Below are positions 36,748 through 45,847 of a DNA stretch of 59,646 nucleotides, in pieces. The stretch is taken from NCBI GenBank assembly GCA_902799765.1, contig CADCBZ010000033.1, forward strand, positions 1-59,646. The letters are read 5' to 3'. The position numbers were made by a program, and so were the translations under genes. This stretch comes from an uncultured Prevotellaceae bacterium (GTDB lineage Bacteria > Bacteroidota > Bacteroidia > Bacteroidales > Bacteroidaceae). A model generated the notes under the pieces. That model did no database searches and was not told the origin of the DNA. It worked only from the letters and a program-made list of their open reading frames with translations. Within the stretch, counting starts at the first letter, position 1. The number at the start of each line of letters is the position of its first letter.

Positions 36748-37638
36748 ATGAAGAAGATAACGATATTGGCAAGCGTGGCGCTGATGTTGGCCGCTTGCGG
36801 AGGGAATGAGAAAGAGTACGATGCCACCGGCACATTCGAGGCTACGGAGACCACTGTTTTTGCAGAGCAGAGCGGCGCATTGCTGACGTTCAGCGTCAAC
36901 GAAGGCGACAACATCGAAGCCAACAAGGAAGTGGGACTCATCGATACTACACAGGTATGGCTAAAGATTCAGCAACTTGGAGCCACGAAGGAGGTCTATC
37001 AGAGTCAGAAGCCCGACATGGAGGCACAGATTGCCGCCACGCGCCAGCAACTGGCTAAGGCCCAACAGGAGGAGCAGCGTTTCCACGAACTGGTAGCCGA
37101 CGGCGCCGCACCCTCGAAGATGCTCGACGATGCCAGCAGTCAGGTGAAGGTACTGCAGAAGCAACTCGCTGCCCAACAATCGGCGCTCTCGACCAGCACC
37201 CGTTCGCTCGACAAGCAGATGGCTGCAACGGATGTGCAGGTTAGTCAGCTTCGCGACCAACTGCGCAAGTGCCACATCGTCACCCCCACCAAAGGCACCG
37301 TACTCGAGAAATACGTGGAGCGTGGCGAGTTCGTGGTCATCGGCAAGCCCCTCTTCAAAATGGCCGACACCGAGGCGATGTATCTGCGGGCCTACGTCAC
37401 CTCCGCCCAACTTCAGAATATCAAAATCGGCCAACAGGTGAAGGTTTTTGCCGACTATGGCGACGGCCAGAAGAAGGAGTACGACGGCACCATCTCATGG
37501 ATTAGCAGCCGCAGCGAGTTCACGCCCAAGACCATCCTCACCGATGATGAGCGCGCCGACCTGGTTTATGCTGTGAAGGTAGCCATCAGAAGCGACGGCT
37601 TCGTGAAGATAGGTATGTACGGAGAGGTGAAGTTATGA
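36748..37638 (+). CDS. HlyD/YbhG-family periplasmic adaptor lipoprotein
   Basis: This membrane-fusion protein joins an inner-membrane ABC exporter to TolC. The signal ends in a lipobox (VALMLAACGGN, Cys near 17). The first half-lipoyl motif (FEATETTVFAEQSGALLTF) and the second (CHIVTPTKGTVLEKYVERGE) enclose a Gln/Ala-rich coiled coil (~75-160, AATRQQLAKAQQEEQRFHEL). The beta-barrel part follows (MYLRAYVTSAQLQNIKIGQQ). The length of 296 residues is like YbhG. The stop overlaps the start of the ATPase gene (ATGA). Confidence 0.9.
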   Translation: MKKITILASVALMLAACGGNEKEYDATGTFEATETTVFAEQSGALLTFSVNEGDNIEANKEVGLIDTTQVWLKIQQLGATKEVYQSQKPDMEAQIAATRQQLAKAQQEEQRFHELVADGAAPSKMLDDASSQVKVLQKQLAAQQSALSTSTRSLDKQMAATDVQVSQLRDQLRKCHIVTPTKGTVLEKYVERGEFVVIGKPLFKMADTEAMYLRAYVTSAQLQNIKIGQQVKVFADYGDGQKKEYDGTISWISSRSEFTPKTILTDDERADLVYAVKVAIRSDGFVKIGMYGEVKL

Positions 37639-39095
37639 ATGCGATAGAGGTTAATAACGTCAGCAAGAGTTACGGCAAGGTAAAGGCACTCGACGATGTG
37701 TCGTTCGCTGTCCAGAAGGGTGAAGTTTTCGGACTCATCGGCCCTGATGGCGCTGGCAAAACGTCGATGTACCGCATCCTATGTTCGCTGCTGTTGCCTG
37801 AAACAGGGACGGCGACGGTGGACGGGTTCGACGTAGTGAAGCAGATGCGGGAGGTGCGCTGCCGAGTGGGCTACATGCCGGGCAAGTTCTCACTGTATCA
37901 GGACCTGACGGTGGAGGAGAACCTGAAGTTCTTTGCTACGCTCTTCGGAACCACTGTGGAAGAAGGCTACGATTCCATCAAGGCCATTTACGGACAAATA
38001 GAACGCTTTAAGGACCGCAAGGCAGGGGCGCTGTCGGGCGGTATGAAGCAGAAACTGGCGCTAAGCTGTGCGCTGGTGCACTCGCCAAGTGTGCTTTTTC
38101 TTGATGAGCCGACGACAGGTGTCGACCCAGTAAGCCGCAAGGAGTTCTGGGAGATGCTCGCCACGCTGAAAGAGCGCGGCATTACGATTGTGGCCTCTAC
38201 GCCGTATCTCGACGAGGTGCGTTGTTGTGAGCGTGTGGCGTTTCTGGACCAGGGGAAGATACGCGGCACCGATACGCCAGAGGTCATCCTCGAACAATTC
38301 AGGGAGATTTTTAATCCGCCGGGTATTGAACAAGAGAAGCAGATAGAGGCCAAAGATGAAAACGTTATCGAGGTCTCGCACTTGGTGAAGGCCTTTGGCT
38401 CGTTCCACGCTGTTGACGACATATCGTTTACGGTAAAGAAGGGCGAGATATTCGGCTTCCTCGGAGCCAACGGCGCGGGCAAGACTACGGCGATGCACAT
38501 GCTGACGGGACTGCACCAGCCGACGTCGGGCACGGGGCGCGTCTGCGGTTACGACATCCGCACGGAATACGAGCAGATCAAGCGGCACATCGGCTACATG
38601 TCGCAGAAGTTCTCTCTCTACGAGGATATGACCGTCGCTGAAAATATACGTCTCTTCGCTGGTATCTACGGGATGAACGACAAGGAGATAGCGCGTAAGA
38701 CCGACGAGTTGTTGGAACGGCTGAAGTTTATGGAGCACAAGAACGACCTAGTGGGCTCGCTGCCACTGGGCTGGAAGCAGAAACTGGCCTTCTCGGTGAG
38801 CATCTTCCATGAGCCGGGCGTGGTGTTCCTCGACGAACCGACGGGCGGTGTCGATCCCAAGACACGCCGCCAGTTCTGGGAGCTCATCTACGACGCGGCC
38901 AGTCGCGGTATCACCGTCTTTGTGACGACACATTACATGGACGAGGCCGAATACTGTGACCGAATCTCAATCATGGTGGACGGGAAAATCAAGGCCATCG
39001 GCACGCCCGACGAACTGAAGAAGGAGTACAGCCAGTCCGACATCGACGGGGTGTTTACGCTGTTGGCGCGACAGGCAATAAGGTCGTCAGACTAA
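37635..39095 (+). CDS. Double ABC transporter ATPase (YbhF-like)
   Basis: Two ATPase domains are fused in one 486-residue chain. Domain 1 (~1-220) has Walker A GPDGAGKTS, signature LSGGMKQKL and Walker B VLFLDEPTTGVDP. Domain 2 (~235-475) has Walker A GANGAGKTT, signature LPLGWKQKL and Walker B VVFLDEPTGGVDP. The altered second signature (LPLGW instead of LSGGQ) is also known in YbhF, so it is a family trait rather than damage. With the two permeases it forms a drug or envelope-substrate exporter of the YbhGFSR type. Confidence 0.93.
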   Translation: MNAIEVNNVSKSYGKVKALDDVSFAVQKGEVFGLIGPDGAGKTSMYRILCSLLLPETGTATVDGFDVVKQMREVRCRVGYMPGKFSLYQDLTVEENLKFFATLFGTTVEEGYDSIKAIYGQIERFKDRKAGALSGGMKQKLALSCALVHSPSVLFLDEPTTGVDPVSRKEFWEMLATLKERGITIVASTPYLDEVRCCERVAFLDQGKIRGTDTPEVILEQFREIFNPPGIEQEKQIEAKDENVIEVSHLVKAFGSFHAVDDISFTVKKGEIFGFLGANGAGKTTAMHMLTGLHQPTSGTGRVCGYDIRTEYEQIKRHIGYMSQKFSLYEDMTVAENIRLFAGIYGMNDKEIARKTDELLERLKFMEHKNDLVGSLPLGWKQKLAFSVSIFHEPGVVFLDEPTGGVDPKTRRQFWELIYDAASRGITVFVTTHYMDEAEYCDRISIMVDGKIKAIGTPDELKKEYSQSDIDGVFTLLARQAIRSSD

Positions 39096-39118
39096 ATAGT
39101 AAAATCGTAAATTGTCAA

Positions 39119-40177
39119 ATGAAACAGTTCTGGAGTTTCGTCATCAAGGAGGCCAAGCACATCCTGCGCGACAAGCGCACGATGCTCATCCTTTTCGGCA
39201 TGCCCGTGGTGTTGATGTTCATCTTCGGCTTTGCCATTACCACCGACGTAAAGAATGTGCGCACGGTGGTGGTAACTTCGCAGATGGACCACCAGACCCG
39301 GGTGGCTGTAGAGCGACTCGCCGCCTCTGAATATTTCGACATCGTACGCACCGTCTCCACGCCACAAGAAGCTGAAAAGACGATTCGCAGTCAGAAGGCG
39401 GATATGGCAGTAGTTTTCGCAAAGGATTTTGCCAGTAAAAAAAGTGGTATTCAAATGATCGTCGATGGTGCCGACCCCAATATGGCGGTGCAATGGAAGA
39501 ACTATGCGCAGCAGGTACTCATGAATACCGCTGGCGGACACGTCAACGCAAGAATGCTCTATAATCCTCAGATGAAGTCGGCCTACAACTTTGTGCCTGC
39601 CATCATGGGCGTGATTCTGATACTCATCTGCGCCATGATGACCTCCATCTCCGTGGTGCGCGAAAAAGAGCGCGGCACGATGGAGTTGTTGCTCGTGTCG
39701 CCAGTGCGCCCGCTGATGGTCATCATTGCCAAGGTGGTACCTTATCTGGTGCTCGCCTTCGGCATCATGGTTGTTATCTTGCTCATGGCCCGATTCGTGC
39801 TCGATGTGCCCCTGGCCGGCTCACTTTTCTGGATAGTCGCTATCAGCACCTTATATATATTGTTGGCACTCTCGCTGGGGCTGCTCATCTCCAACATCGC
39901 CCAAACGCAGTTGGCGGCCCTGCTCATGTCGGCCATGATGCTGCTCGTGCCCAACGTGATGCTTAGCGGCATGCTATTTCCCATAGAGTCGATGCCGACC
40001 TTGCTGCAATGGGTAGCCGCTGTGATGCCTCCTCGATACTTCATCGTCTGTATGCGCAAGCTGATGATTATGGGCGTGGGTATCGGCGATGTGCAGAAAG
40101 AGGTGGCTATCCTCGCTGCGATAACAATATTCTTCCTCGTTGTCGCCCTGAAGAAGTTTAACGTTAGACTGGAATAG
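39119..40177 (+). CDS. ABC-2 type permease (YbhS-like)
   Basis: The 352-residue product has the ABC-2 layout. A first membrane helix (~25-45) is followed by a periplasmic domain (~46-165), then five helices (VPAIMGVILILICAMMTSIS, VVPYLVLAFGIMVVILLMA, LYILLALSLGLLISNIA, ALLMSAMMLLVPNVMLSGML and the C-terminal one). Conserved FIVCMRKLMIMGVG near the end and EKERGTMELLLVSPV in the middle mark the family. It is paired with the next permease to form the heterodimeric membrane part of the exporter. Confidence 0.92.
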   Translation: MKQFWSFVIKEAKHILRDKRTMLILFGMPVVLMFIFGFAITTDVKNVRTVVVTSQMDHQTRVAVERLAASEYFDIVRTVSTPQEAEKTIRSQKADMAVVFAKDFASKKSGIQMIVDGADPNMAVQWKNYAQQVLMNTAGGHVNARMLYNPQMKSAYNFVPAIMGVILILICAMMTSISVVREKERGTMELLLVSPVRPLMVIIAKVVPYLVLAFGIMVVILLMARFVLDVPLAGSLFWIVAISTLYILLALSLGLLISNIAQTQLAALLMSAMMLLVPNVMLSGMLFPIESMPTLLQWVAAVMPPRYFIVCMRKLMIMGVGIGDVQKEVAILAAITIFFLVVALKKFNVRLE

Positions 40178-40180
40178 CTT

Positions 40181-41242
40181 ATGACACTCAGATATCTCAT
40201 ACAAAAGGAGTTCACGCAGATACGTCGCAATGCGTTCCTGCCGCGTCTCATCGTCATGTTCCCTATCATGATTATGTGCGTCATGCCGTGGGTGATGAAC
40301 ATGGAGGTGAAGAACATCCGCGTGGATGTGGTCGATATCGACCACACAGTAGAGTCTCAGCGACTCATCCAGCAGGTAGCCCACAGCAACTACTTCATCT
40401 TCAATGCTCAGCAGCCCACATACAACCAGGCCCTGAGCGATGTGGAGCACGGCAAGGCCGATGTCATTCTGGAAATTCGCGACAAACAATATCTCATAGC
40501 TGCCAATGCCGTTAACGGCACCAAGGGAAGCATGGGTGCAGCCTATATGAGCCAAGTGATCAGTGGCAATATCTCATCGCTCAAAGGTAATCTCTCACCT
40601 CTCACCTCTCGTCTCTCACCCCTATATCTTTACAACAAAGGGCAGAACTACAAGCTCTTCATGATTCCTGCCCTCTTCGCCATCGTGATCATGCTGATGA
40701 CAGGTTTCCTACCCACGCTCAATATCGTCGGCGAGAAAGAAGCCGGCACCATCGAGCAGATCAACGTCACGCCCGTCTCGAAGTGGGCTTTTATTCTTGC
40801 CAAACTCATTCCGTATTGGATTATCGCCATCTTCGTCATCACCGTCTGCCTGCTACTGTCGTGGGCTATCTACGACATCACGCCCGCCGGCTCCGTCGCT
40901 CTAATCTATCTGCTTGCCATGCTCCTGGCCCTGTTCTTCTCGTCGTTCGGACTTATCATCTCCAACTACAGCGACACCATGCAGCAGGCCATCTTCGTCA
41001 TGTGGTTCTTCGTCGTGCTGCTGATGCTGCTCAGCGGCCTCTTCACCCCCACCCGCTCCATGCCCACACTGGCCTACCTCACCACCTACGTCAACCCCAT
41101 GCACTATTTCATCGAGGCCATCCGCACCGTCTTCATCCGCGGCGGCAGCCTTCACAGCATCTGGCACCAAATCCTTGCCCTCACCGCCATCGCTCTCTTC
41201 ATGTCCACCTGGGCCGTGCAGAGTTACAAGAAAAACAGCTGA
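40181..41242 (+). CDS. ABC-2 type permease (YbhR-like)
   Basis: The 353-residue partner permease has the same fold: first helix ~20-40, periplasmic domain ~42-165, then five helices. Conserved elements are GEKEAGTIEQINVTPVSKW and MHYFIEAIRTVFIRGG. In the periplasmic domain a short low-complexity stretch (SSLKGNLSPLTSRLSPLYLY) is encoded by repeated CTCTCACC units at 40585-40625 and looks like a recent insertion. The start is three bases after the previous stop. The operon ends in a terminator 32 bp downstream. Confidence 0.92.
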   Translation: MTLRYLIQKEFTQIRRNAFLPRLIVMFPIMIMCVMPWVMNMEVKNIRVDVVDIDHTVESQRLIQQVAHSNYFIFNAQQPTYNQALSDVEHGKADVILEIRDKQYLIAANAVNGTKGSMGAAYMSQVISGNISSLKGNLSPLTSRLSPLYLYNKGQNYKLFMIPALFAIVIMLMTGFLPTLNIVGEKEAGTIEQINVTPVSKWAFILAKLIPYWIIAIFVITVCLLLSWAIYDITPAGSVALIYLLAMLLALFFSSFGLIISNYSDTMQQAIFVMWFFVVLLMLLSGLFTPTRSMPTLAYLTTYVNPMHYFIEAIRTVFIRGGSLHSIWHQILALTAIALFMSTWAVQSYKKNS

Positions 41243-41273
41243 TGATTTACGATAGTATTTCAAAATAAACTAT

Positions 41274-41310
41274 AAATCCCAAGGCAAAATAATCATGCTT
41301 TGGGATTTTA
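41274..41310 (+). terminator. Terminator of the exporter operon
   Basis: A 12-bp stem AAATCCCAAGGC/GCTTTGGGATTT with one G-T pair and an 11-nt loop. The 3' arm runs into TTTTA, and the promoter of the next gene begins immediately after. Confidence 0.8.
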
Positions 41311-41314
41311 TTCG

Positions 41315-41322
41315 TATCTTTG
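41315..41322 (+). promoter_or_regulatory. -7 element of the flavoprotein gene
   Basis: TATCTTTG followed by TGCC, 35 nt before the start codon. Confidence 0.65.
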
Positions 41323-41356
41323 TGCCATAATTTCACAAACTAAAACGGATACGATT

Positions 41357-41875
41357 ATGAGTAAGATTCTGATTTTACAAGGCTCTCCGAGAGCCAATGG
41401 TAACACCGCTTGGATGGCGGAAGAGTACAAGAAGGCTGCCGAGGCAGCAGGTCATGAGGTGACACTGGTAAATGTTTCGCGTAAGAAGATTGCAGGCTGC
41501 TTGGCCTGTGAGTACTGTCATAATAAGGGCAATGGCGCCTGCATCCAGAAGGATGATATGCAGGAGCTCTATCCTCTGATGAACGAGGCCGAGGTGCTGG
41601 TACTGGCTGCACCCATCTATTACTTCACCCTCTGCGCCCAGATTCAGGCTCCCATCCAGCGTATGTACTGCGTCAACAAACCCGCCAACGTCAAGAAGAT
41701 GGCGCTACTGATGTCATCCTATTCACCTGGCGTCTATGACGGAGCCACTGCCGAGTTCCGTGACATCTGCAACTACTGGCAGGTGGAGAACATGGGCTTT
41801 GTCTCTGCCAAGATTGATGAACAAAAGACAGATGAGACCAAGCAGAAAGTGGTAGCATTGGCTGGCAAGTTGTAA
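41357..41875 (+). CDS. Flavodoxin-fold NAD(P)H-dependent oxidoreductase
   Basis: The 172-residue product starts at the ATG directly after the motif ACGATT. The FMN phosphate loop is LQGSPRANGNTAWM near residue 6. A cysteine pair follows in AGCLACEYCHNKGNGACIQKDDM, typical of the 'flavodoxin family / NADPH-dependent FMN reductase' group. Further motifs are VLAAPIYYFTLCAQIQ and LLMSSYSPGVYDGA. The protein is cytoplasmic and probably binds FMN. Its partner and substrate are unknown. The DUF554 gene begins 4 bp downstream. Confidence 0.9.
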   Translation: MSKILILQGSPRANGNTAWMAEEYKKAAEAAGHEVTLVNVSRKKIAGCLACEYCHNKGNGACIQKDDMQELYPLMNEAEVLVLAAPIYYFTLCAQIQAPIQRMYCVNKPANVKKMALLMSSYSPGVYDGATAEFRDICNYWQVENMGFVSAKIDEQKTDETKQKVVALAGKL

Positions 41876-41879
41876 TTAT

Positions 41880-42578
41880 ATGATAGGAACAATTGTCAAT
41901 GCAACCACCATCATCGTTGGCAGCATCATCGGTAGCCTGTTGCATCGTGGTGTAAAAGAGAAATATAAAGAGGTACTCTATACGGGGTTGGGACTGGCAT
42001 CGCTGGCCATCGGACTGAATGCCACCATCAGCCACTTTTCCCAATCGCAGTACCCCGTGCTTTTCATCATATCGCTGGCTATAGGAGGCGTCATCGGTAC
42101 GGCACTCGACATTGACGGAAGGTTCAAACGACTCATCGACAAGTTACAGCGCGAAAAGAAGAAGAAGGACGGAAATCGACTGGCAGAAGGCTTGTCAACA
42201 GCCATTCTGCTCTATTGCATTGGCCCACTGTCGATGCTCGGGCCAGTCATTTCAGCCTTGAAGGGCGACCACACCTTTCTCTTCACTAATGCCACGCTCG
42301 ACCTTGTATCGTCGATGGTGTTCTCCTCTACTTACGGCATCGGTATGGTCTTGGCTGCTCCTGTGTTGTTCTGCTGGCAGGGCATGTTCTGGCTCGTTGC
42401 ACATATTTCAAGCACCGCCATCAGCGACGCGCTCATGGCAGAGTTGCTGATTGTCGGTGGACTGCTCATCACGGGCAGTGGCCTCTCGCTGTTGAACCTG
42501 AAGGATTGCAAGACGCTTAATCTCCTACCTGCCCTCCTGGTGCCCGTTGTTTGGTTTCTGATACGTTCCGTCATATAA
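41880..42578 (+). CDS. DUF554 family membrane protein
   Basis: The 232-residue product is an integral membrane protein of the DUF554 (YdfK/YqgA) family with about seven helices. The family start MIGTIVNATTIIVGSIIGSL and the motifs GLGLASLAIGL, CIGPLSMLGPVISAL and VFSSTYGIGMVLAA are clear. A charged cytoplasmic loop (REKKKKDGNRLAEG) lies near residue 90-100. Function is unknown and transport is assumed. It is probably co-transcribed with the preceding flavoprotein. Confidence 0.9.
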   Translation: MIGTIVNATTIIVGSIIGSLLHRGVKEKYKEVLYTGLGLASLAIGLNATISHFSQSQYPVLFIISLAIGGVIGTALDIDGRFKRLIDKLQREKKKKDGNRLAEGLSTAILLYCIGPLSMLGPVISALKGDHTFLFTNATLDLVSSMVFSSTYGIGMVLAAPVLFCWQGMFWLVAHISSTAISDALMAELLIVGGLLITGSGLSLLNLKDCKTLNLLPALLVPVVWFLIRSVI

Positions 42579-42618
42579 CCATCATCGACAATAATCTACC
42601 ACAAAACCAATAAAATAT

Positions 42619-44202
42619 ATGAGAAGATTAATTATTTCGCTTATTACACTGGTCACGATACAAAGCGCTTTTGCTGTTGATAGGCTGTCGAGTTTACCCT
42701 GCCCTATCCTTGGTGGAGAATTGAGTAATTCTGCTGCAACATCGGTGGCTGACATCGACGAGGTGATGCCTCGGATGCGAGCATTAGGCCTGAACACGGT
42801 ACTTGTTCCTGCCTACTGGGAACTGATGGAGCCGCGAGAGCAGATGTATGATTACACCCTCATCGACCGCACCATCGACGTGGCACGGCAGGAACATCTA
42901 CACGTGGTGTTCCTTTGGTTTGGCGCGTGGAAGAATTCGATGTCGTGCTATACGCCAGCATGGTTCAAGAAAGATACAAACCGGTTCCCACGGGCGATGA
43001 CTGCCGAGGGGAAACAGATGGAGATAGCATCGTGTTTCAGCGACAATGTGCTGCAGGCCGATCTGAAAGCGTTCTCGGCGCTGATGCGACATATCCATGA
43101 GAAAGACCCGCAACGCGAGGTAGTCATCATGATGCAGATAGAAAACGAAATTGGAATGCTAGAGTCGGCACGCGACCATTCGCCGTTGGCAGAAAAGGCA
43201 TATAAAAAGGAGCGCTGGGCAGAGCATTACGGCACCGATGAGTATGCCGACGAGAAGTTTATGGCACTGAGCTATGCCCGCTATGTGGAGCATCTGGCCC
43301 TGGCAGCCCGAGAGATCCATGATATGCCGCTCTATGTGAATGCTGCGATGAACAGTCGTGGGCGCCGTCCTGGCGAATATCCGTCGGCAGGGCCATTGGC
43401 ACATCTCATCGACTTCTGGCACGAGGGTGCACCAAGCATCGACCTGTTGGCCCCTGACATCTACGATACAGGCTTCAAGTCGTGGTGTGCGCAGTATGCA
43501 ATGCCATTGCGCCCACAAGACGGAGGCACGGTAAAAAACCGTCTTTTCATCCCAGAAAGCCGATGTTGCGAGAATAGCGGTGTCCGCGCCCTCTATGCTT
43601 TCGCTGAGCATCAGGCTTTGGGCTTCTCACCCTTCGCCATCGACCAGGCTAGCGAGAAAGAGACGGAATCCGTGACAAAAGCCTACACCCTACTACGTCA
43701 AGTTTTCAATGTGAAACGCTCATTGAATAGTTGGGGCCTACTCTTTGACCAGGAAGATCGTGAGCGCATCATCGATGACGACGGTGTAATTATGACCTGT
43801 CGTCACTACTTCACCCTGCCTTGGGATCCCCGTGCCACCGACGGCAGTACATGGCCCGAGGGCGGAGCCATGCTCATCCGTCTTGGAAAATTCGACTATC
43901 TGTTGGCTGGCAGCGGTGTAGTTATTGACTTTAAGGCTCCAACCGAGAAGCAACAAGAGCAACAAAAGACATTAGGCGAGGATGGTTTCGCCGAAGCAGG
44001 CGGGAACACAGATCAAAAGGCGAACAAGCGTTTTAGTGGCAAACGTCTCGGCCTCCTTTCCGTTGATGAGGTATCCATCTCTGATGACGGTACCATGCAA
44101 TTCCTCCGTCGTCACAACGGTGACCAGACACATCAAGGCCGTCACGCCCGCATCGGCGTCGGCGAATGGAAAATCCTCCACATCAAACTTTACGAATATT
44201 AA
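42619..44202 (+). CDS. Clan-A beta-galactosidase-like glycoside hydrolase (DUF5597 type)
   Basis: The 527-residue product has a signal peptide (MRRLIISLITLVTIQSAFA) and a TIM-barrel enzyme domain that begins LGGELSNSAATSVADIDEVM. Conserved parts are VPAYWELMEPREQMYDYTLI, the acid/base Glu in MMQIENEIGML (~178), APDIYDTGF and the probable nucleophile Glu in RLFIPESRC (~314). The C-terminus is a beta domain of the DUF5597 type. Related Bacteroidota proteins are annotated as GH35-like beta-galactosidases, so the exact substrate is inferred. The 3' end overlaps the convergent sialidase-like gene by 4 bp. Confidence 0.83.
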   Translation: MRRLIISLITLVTIQSAFAVDRLSSLPCPILGGELSNSAATSVADIDEVMPRMRALGLNTVLVPAYWELMEPREQMYDYTLIDRTIDVARQEHLHVVFLWFGAWKNSMSCYTPAWFKKDTNRFPRAMTAEGKQMEIASCFSDNVLQADLKAFSALMRHIHEKDPQREVVIMMQIENEIGMLESARDHSPLAEKAYKKERWAEHYGTDEYADEKFMALSYARYVEHLALAAREIHDMPLYVNAAMNSRGRRPGEYPSAGPLAHLIDFWHEGAPSIDLLAPDIYDTGFKSWCAQYAMPLRPQDGGTVKNRLFIPESRCCENSGVRALYAFAEHQALGFSPFAIDQASEKETESVTKAYTLLRQVFNVKRSLNSWGLLFDQEDRERIIDDDGVIMTCRHYFTLPWDPRATDGSTWPEGGAMLIRLGKFDYLLAGSGVVIDFKAPTEKQQEQQKTLGEDGFAEAGGNTDQKANKRFSGKRLGLLSVDEVSISDDGTMQFLRRHNGDQTHQGRHARIGVGEWKILHIKLYEY

Positions 44203-45434
44203 AAATAACAATAAGAAAAGATGTGTCCGTCGGCATGGATAACATCCTTGAGTATGGGAATCATCGTGCATTGCACATCTTCCTTGTTGACGGAATAACT
44301 GACATATAGGCAATTATTATGTACGAAAGCCTTGGGATAGTTGAAACCCAAGGTTTTGTATCTACCATCGTAGCGTCTGGGAGGCAGGTCATCAGCCTGA
44401 CCACTGCGGAGCAAAATGGCTTTGTCGAATCTGACACCATCCTGACTAAGGAGTAAGACCAAAGGCCAACGCCATTTGCCGTTTGCAGGACAGCAGACCA
44501 TATAGGAAGTGCCATCGGACAGGTTACCAGCACATTGTTTGGTACGGGCATCGGGGATGTTTGTTATTTGTGGCTTGCTCCAGGTTTCACCTCTGTCGGG
44601 GCTGACGGATGCCAGTTTGCGGAAAGTGCTCTTTTGGTCGCGAAACAGCATGACGATGGTTCCATTGGGCTGTACGTATTGGCTTGGCTCAATCTCACGG
44701 GATTGTTTGCCTGTATCTTCTGACAGAAAGGCGGCTTTTTGCCAGCCGTTATGCCCTGTAGGGTCATCCGTAAAGACAGGACAGATGTGCAGTCCTGGCA
44801 TGAAGTGTGTAGCACCAATCATGCGACCATCAGGAAGGGTGTAAGGATCTTGTTCCAGAACACCTTCCATCGGCAGACCATCAGCCATTCTAACAGGTTG
44901 GAGTTGACTCCATGTCAGGCCGTCAGTAGTTGTCATATAACAGGTACGTCCGCCTCGTGGTTCCAGTTCTTTCTGCCAGGTGTCGATGAAAGCCGTCAGC
45001 GTATCACCACTCACCAACCAGCCACCGGAAGTGCAGTAGAACTCTTCAGATGGTAAAGATAGAGGCTTGGGGGCACTCCAAGTCAACCCCTCGTCGGCAC
45101 TGATACTATAGGCCACCCAGGTATCATCGCTGTCTTCATCCTTTGGTGAGCTCTGCCACATGCAGTATAGTTTACCTTTGAAGGCTGTCATCACCACCCC
45201 ATTGGCATAATGGTCGGTATGATCCGTCGCCGTGAAGATATTAACTGTTCTGACGGCCTCATTTCTCTGAAGTCCAAGTGTCTCATGGCACGTTGTGTCG
45301 ATGACCCCATCAGCCAGATAGGGCAAGTTATCAGCGGCCATGTTCCTTGGCATCATCAGCAGTAATATAATGGCAAAAAAAATGCCACCTTTAAGGTTCA
45401 CGCACCTATAGCCTACATCTGCCAACTCATTCAT
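44199..45434 (-). CDS. Sialidase-like (BNR/Asp-box) exported enzyme
   Basis: The 411-residue product has an N-terminal hydrophobic signal (GGIFFAIILLLMMP, ~16-30) and a six-bladed propeller with Asp-boxes SADEGLTWS, TTDGLTWS and SPDRGETWS. An early residue pattern (TATDHTDHYANGVVMTAFKG) and EPSQYVQPNGTIVMLFRD fit exo-alpha-sialidase family proteins. The usual FRIP arginine motif is not obvious, so the enzyme may cleave another sugar or be a lyase-like relative. It is encoded opposite to the beta-galactosidase-like gene. Both may act on host or plant glycans. Confidence 0.75.
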   Translation of the reverse strand: MNELADVGYRCVNLKGGIFFAIILLLMMPRNMAADNLPYLADGVIDTTCHETLGLQRNEAVRTVNIFTATDHTDHYANGVVMTAFKGKLYCMWQSSPKDEDSDDTWVAYSISADEGLTWSAPKPLSLPSEEFYCTSGGWLVSGDTLTAFIDTWQKELEPRGGRTCYMTTTDGLTWSQLQPVRMADGLPMEGVLEQDPYTLPDGRMIGATHFMPGLHICPVFTDDPTGHNGWQKAAFLSEDTGKQSREIEPSQYVQPNGTIVMLFRDQKSTFRKLASVSPDRGETWSKPQITNIPDARTKQCAGNLSDGTSYMVCCPANGKWRWPLVLLLSQDGVRFDKAILLRSGQADDLPPRRYDGRYKTLGFNYPKAFVHNNCLYVSYSVNKEDVQCTMIPILKDVIHADGHIFSYCYF

Positions 45435-45460
45435 TTCTTAATAATTCTCAAAATCATCTA

Positions 45461-45498
45461 CAAAGATAGCAAATATTCACTTATTTTTCGTATATTTG
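45461..45498. promoter_or_regulatory. Divergent promoters of the sialidase-like gene and gpx
   Basis: The minus-strand TATCTTTG is at 45468-45461, and the plus-strand TATATTTG at 45491-45498. Confidence 0.65.
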
Positions 45499-45560
45499 TC
45501 CTCTGATTTAATATGTTTTATGAATTTTATCCGCTAACCTCACTAAAAACTATAACGATT

Positions 45561-45802
45561 ATGAAGAGAATGATTTTCTGCCTCATGGCAATGATGGGTG
45601 TACTGACCCTTTCTGCACAGTCAAGTATTTATGATTTCACAGTGAAGGACGATGCAGGAGAGGATGTGTCGCTCGCTGAGTACAAGGGTAAGGTGCTGCT
45701 GATCGTGAACACCGCTACCAGATGCGGATTCACGCCAAGCCAACGGATAAGTTGAGCGACATTGAGGCTGACTTGCAGATGGAGGTGTGCTCAGGCAAGT
45801 GA
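45561..45802 (+). pseudogene. Glutathione peroxidase-family protein, middle missing
   Basis: Gpx-like thiol peroxidases reduce hydroperoxides. The product starts with a signal peptide ([20 protein letters not shown]) and the normal N-terminus [20 protein letters not shown], then [16 protein letters not shown] with the peroxidatic Cys. The frame then breaks after SQ. In another frame the typical C-terminus [13 protein letters not shown] follows at once. About 110-125 residues, including the Gln and Trp of the catalytic tetrad, are absent. A second shift may be present near the end, because VLRQVKYIK is readable in yet another frame up to 45814. The junction is near 45735. Confidence 0.85.
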
Positions 45803-45847
45803 AATACATCAAGTAAAATAACAATGTAAATACGCAAAGTATTATAT

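Noticed and set aside
38748-38790. Damaged signature motif in the second ATPase domain
   Set aside because: LPLGWKQKL in place of LSGGQ is seen in YbhF-type proteins, so it is a family property and not a mutation.
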